Of a DNA stretch of 9,101 nt, positions 7,154 through 9,101 are shown piece after piece. The translations under genes and the position numbers were made by a program. Location: positions 1-9,101 of the forward strand of contig CAJJDL010000308.1 in the NCBI GenBank assembly GCA_905182935.1. The letters are read 5' to 3'. Numbering within the stretch: the first letter of the stretch is position 1; the number at the start of each line of letters is the position of its first letter. The notes beneath the pieces were generated by a model. It worked only from the letters and a program-made list of their open reading frames with translations, was not told the DNA's origin and did no database searches. This stretch comes from an uncultured Nitrospinaceae bacterium. Lineage in GTDB: Bacteria > Nitrospinota > Nitrospinia > Nitrospinales > VA-1.

Positions 7154-7198
7154 TGGCATTTACTATTTTCGAATAAATCCTTAGGAAAGTGTGAAGTT

Positions 7199-8761
7199 AT
7201 GAAAATTGGTGTCCCAAAAGAAGTTCACGATGGTGAAAAAAGGGTGGCAACGACTCCCGATGTCACCAAGCATCTCATTAAGTTAGGTTTTGAAGTTGCG
7301 GTTGAATCAGGGGCTGGCGCGGGTTCTAATTTTTCTGATTCTTCTTACACCGAGGCAGGTGCAACGATTAAGGAAGGTGCAAAAACAATTTGGGAAGAGA
7401 GTGATATTATTTTAAAAGTTCGAGCACCAGAGTTTAATTCTAAACTTAATACTGAAGAAATAGACTTGCTTCATGAAAAACAGGTAATAATTACCTTTCT
7501 CTGGCCAGCGCAAAATCCTGAATTACTTAAAAGCTTGGCTGACAAGAAGGTAACTGCCCTGGCTATGGATAGCGTGCCACGAATTTCTCGTGCCCAAAAA
7601 ATGGATGCGCTTAGCTCAATGGCGAATATTGCAGGATATCGTGCAGTGGTTGAAGCAGCCCAACACTTTGGCAGGTTTTTCACCGGTCAAATCACTGCAG
7701 CAGGTAAAATCCCACCAGCCAAAGTCATGGTAATTGGGGCAGGTGTAGCCGGACTTTCAGCAATTGGGGCAGCTAAAAGTATGGGAGCGATTGTACGTGC
7801 TTTCGATACTCGACCAGAAGTTAAGGAACAAGTTGAGAGTATGAATGCAGAATTTTTAGAACTCGATTTTGAAGAAGAAGGTTCGGGAACTGGGGGGTAT
7901 GCAAAGGTTATGAGTAAGGAATTTATAGAAGCTGAAATGGCTTTATTTGCAGAACAGGCAAAAGAGGTTGATATCATAATAACCACTGCCTTGATTCCAG
8001 GGAAACCAGCTCCGGAGTTGATTAAAGAAGAAATGGTTGTGTCTATGAAAGACGGTAGCGTTATCGTTGATCTTGCTGCTGAGCAGGGGGGCAATTGCAA
8101 GTTATCGGAAGCGGGGATAGTTAAAAAGGTTCATGGAGTATCAATTATTGGTTATACAGATTTACCTAGCCGCTTGGCCACGCAGTCAAGTCAGTTATAT
8201 GGGACCAATTTACGCCACCTTTTAACTGACATGTGTAAGGAGAAGGATGGCAATATTGTTGTCGATATGGAAGACGAAGTGGTTCGAGGAGCAACCGTCG
8301 TTAAAGATGGAGAAGTGACTTGGCCTCCGCCTGCACCAAAATTATCTGTAGCACCACCTTCTAAAGCTGAAGAAAAATCAACAGATACAACTCCTAATCA
8401 AGTGGTTGTAGAGAAACCTTCGTGGTTGGGGCCCTTGGTTACTTTCTTAGTTGGGGGTTTAGGTTTGTTAGGGCTTGGAGCTGTGGCACCGGCGTCGTTC
8501 ATGGCTCATTTTACCGTGTTTGTTCTAGCCTGTTTTGTGGGTTATATGGTCATATGGAATGTGAAAGCAGCTCTTCATACACCACTAATGAGTGTGACTA
8601 ATGCTATCAGCAGTATTATTGTTATCGGGGCTATTTTGCAGATAAGTTCAGGAGAGAACATGATTACGTGGATTGCAGGGTTTGCTACCACGATTACAGC
8701 AATTAATATAGTGGGCGGATTTGCGGTAACGCGCCGCATGCTCGAAATGTTTCGCAGATAG
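7199..8761 (+). CDS. pntA: NAD(P) transhydrogenase, alpha subunit
   Basis: PntA and PntB form the inner-membrane proton-translocating transhydrogenase that drives hydride transfer from NADH to NADP+ using the proton gradient. This 520-residue protein is full length (E. coli 510) and is the fused form, in which some bacteria have separate PntAA and PntAB. The NAD(H)-binding domain I fills about 1-380: MKIGVPKE start, [20 protein letters not shown] (130-149; R131, Q133 and D136 match E. coli R127, Q132 and D135 in role or position), the Rossmann loop GAGVAG (180-185), and the mobile loop [20 protein letters not shown] (318-337). A proline/lysine-rich linker (about 376-407) joins four membrane spans at about 410-431, 436-455, 464-482 and 488-509, with [12 protein letters not shown] (460-471) conserved. 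AGGAAAG at 7183-7189 is a rather distant ribosome site. It is followed after 11 bases by pntB. Confidence 0.98.
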   Translation: MKIGVPKEVHDGEKRVATTPDVTKHLIKLGFEVAVESGAGAGSNFSDSSYTEAGATIKEGAKTIWEESDIILKVRAPEFNSKLNTEEIDLLHEKQVIITFLWPAQNPELLKSLADKKVTALAMDSVPRISRAQKMDALSSMANIAGYRAVVEAAQHFGRFFTGQITAAGKIPPAKVMVIGAGVAGLSAIGAAKSMGAIVRAFDTRPEVKEQVESMNAEFLELDFEEEGSGTGGYAKVMSKEFIEAEMALFAEQAKEVDIIITTALIPGKPAPELIKEEMVVSMKDGSVIVDLAAEQGGNCKLSEAGIVKKVHGVSIIGYTDLPSRLATQSSQLYGTNLRHLLTDMCKEKDGNIVVDMEDEVVRGATVVKDGEVTWPPPAPKLSVAPPSKAEEKSTDTTPNQVVVEKPSWLGPLVTFLVGGLGLLGLGAVAPASFMAHFTVFVLACFVGYMVIWNVKAALHTPLMSVTNAISSIIVIGAILQISSGENMITWIAGFATTITAINIVGGFAVTRRMLEMFRR

Positions 8762-8764
8762 GAG
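8761..8764 (+). promoter_or_regulatory. Ribosome binding site of pntB overlapping the pntA stop
   Basis: The pntA stop TAG (8759-8761) shares its last G with GGAG, which lies 8 bases before the pntB ATG at 8773. A ribosome finishing pntA is placed directly over the pntB site, favouring coupled, equal synthesis of the two subunits. Confidence 0.7.
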
Positions 8765-8772
8765 AGAAGTAA

Positions 8773-9101
8773 ATGAGTGAAGGTATTGTTACTGCTTCTT
8801 ACGTTGGGGCAACTATTCTGTTTATTTTAGCTCTTGGTGGTTTGAGTAATCAGGAAACGTCACGCCGTGGAAATATATTTGGTATGACAGGAATGGCAAT
8901 CGCTCTTATAGTGACAATTGCTACTGTTACTTCTAATATCGAAATTCTTATTGGTGGTCTGTTAATAGGTGGTTCTATTGGATTAATTTTAGCTAAGCGC
9001 GTTAAAATGACGGAGATGCCAGAGTTAGTGGCAATTCTTCATAGTCTTGTTGGCTTAGCGGCAGTATTGGTTGGTTATGCTAACTTCATGGATCCAACCC
9101 G
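8773..9101 (+). CDS. pntB: NAD(P) transhydrogenase, beta subunit (3' part outside window)
   Basis: The first 109 codons are visible, roughly a quarter of the usual 460 or so residues. The start [25 protein letters not shown], given as positions 1-25 by its key residues S2, G4, V6 and the hydrophobic run 10-24, aligns with E. coli PntB, and the later ETSRRGN (28-34), [10 protein letters not shown] (36-45) and [19 protein letters not shown] (73-91) are nearly family-invariant. Membrane spans are visible at about 8-24, 36-53, 56-75 and 84-104. The NADP(H)-binding domain III lies beyond the right edge. With PntA it forms the proton channel and the complete enzyme. Confidence 0.97.
   Translation, partial: MSEGIVTASYVGATILFILALGGLSNQETSRRGNIFGMTGMAIALIVTIATVTSNIEILIGGLLIGGSIGLILAKRVKMTEMPELVAILHSLVGLAAVLVGYANFMDPT

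Noticed and set aside
7471..8100. Minus-strand frames of 70 and 137 codons
   Set aside because: Antisense to pntA. The longer one is alanine-, serine- and isoleucine-rich, as expected from the complement of a coding sequence, and matches nothing I recognise.
1..9101. CRISPR arrays, insertion sequences, tRNA/rRNA genes, phage or defence genes
   Set aside because: No regularly spaced direct repeats, terminal inverted repeats with a transposase, tRNA-like T-loop sequences, or defence-type domains were seen. Nearly all DNA is explained by housekeeping-type genes.

Overview
The window looks like an ordinary chromosomal segment of a Gram-negative bacterium. It is moderately AT-rich (about 40% G+C judged by eye on sample lines). 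I see no insertion sequence, phage gene, CRISPR array, tRNA or rRNA. The exported FGE-sulfatase-like protein, the DUF4149-like membrane protein and the double-length ThyX homologue would fit a Nitrospinota- or 'deltaproteobacterial'-type lineage, but that placement is a guess and nothing here proves it.

Layout. (1) 1-3207, minus strand: aroA (EPSP synthase, shikimate pathway) followed by a large DUF255/YyaL-type thioredoxin-domain protein cut by the left edge. The two genes share a 4-base ATGA stop/start overlap, so they are very probably co-transcribed and translationally coupled. (2) 3208-3406: a divergent control region with a 28-base imperfect inverted repeat next to the likely aroA promoter. 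(3) 3407-6974, plus strand: four tightly packed genes. These are a small one-span membrane protein, a four-span DUF4149/TMEM205-like membrane protein, a secreted FGE-sulfatase-domain protein that lacks the catalytic cysteines, and a double-length ThyX-type (FAD-dependent thymidylate synthase) homologue that starts inside the end of the gene before it. (4) 6975-7198: an intergenic stretch with three small inverted repeats (the last is a weak terminator candidate) and a good sigma70-type promoter. (5) 7199-9101, plus strand: pntA and pntB (cut by the right edge), encoding the proton-translocating NAD(P) transhydrogenase.

How the genes work together. pntAB is a self-contained unit that uses the proton gradient to make NADPH from NADH. 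ThyX chemistry (dUMP to dTMP) uses NADPH and methylene-tetrahydrofolate, and aroA feeds chorismate and so folate. That metabolic link is suggestive only, because the three units have separate promoters.

The most notable point is the ThyX homologue. Its two ThyX-like halves appear to split the family signature between them: the N-terminal half keeps the S-x-x-E-x-S-x-R-Y part and the C-terminal half keeps the R-H-R part. This suggests a fused pseudo-dimer with one composite active site per pair of domains. I did not find a convincing new multi-gene system; the remaining genes belong to recognisable families or are small membrane proteins.
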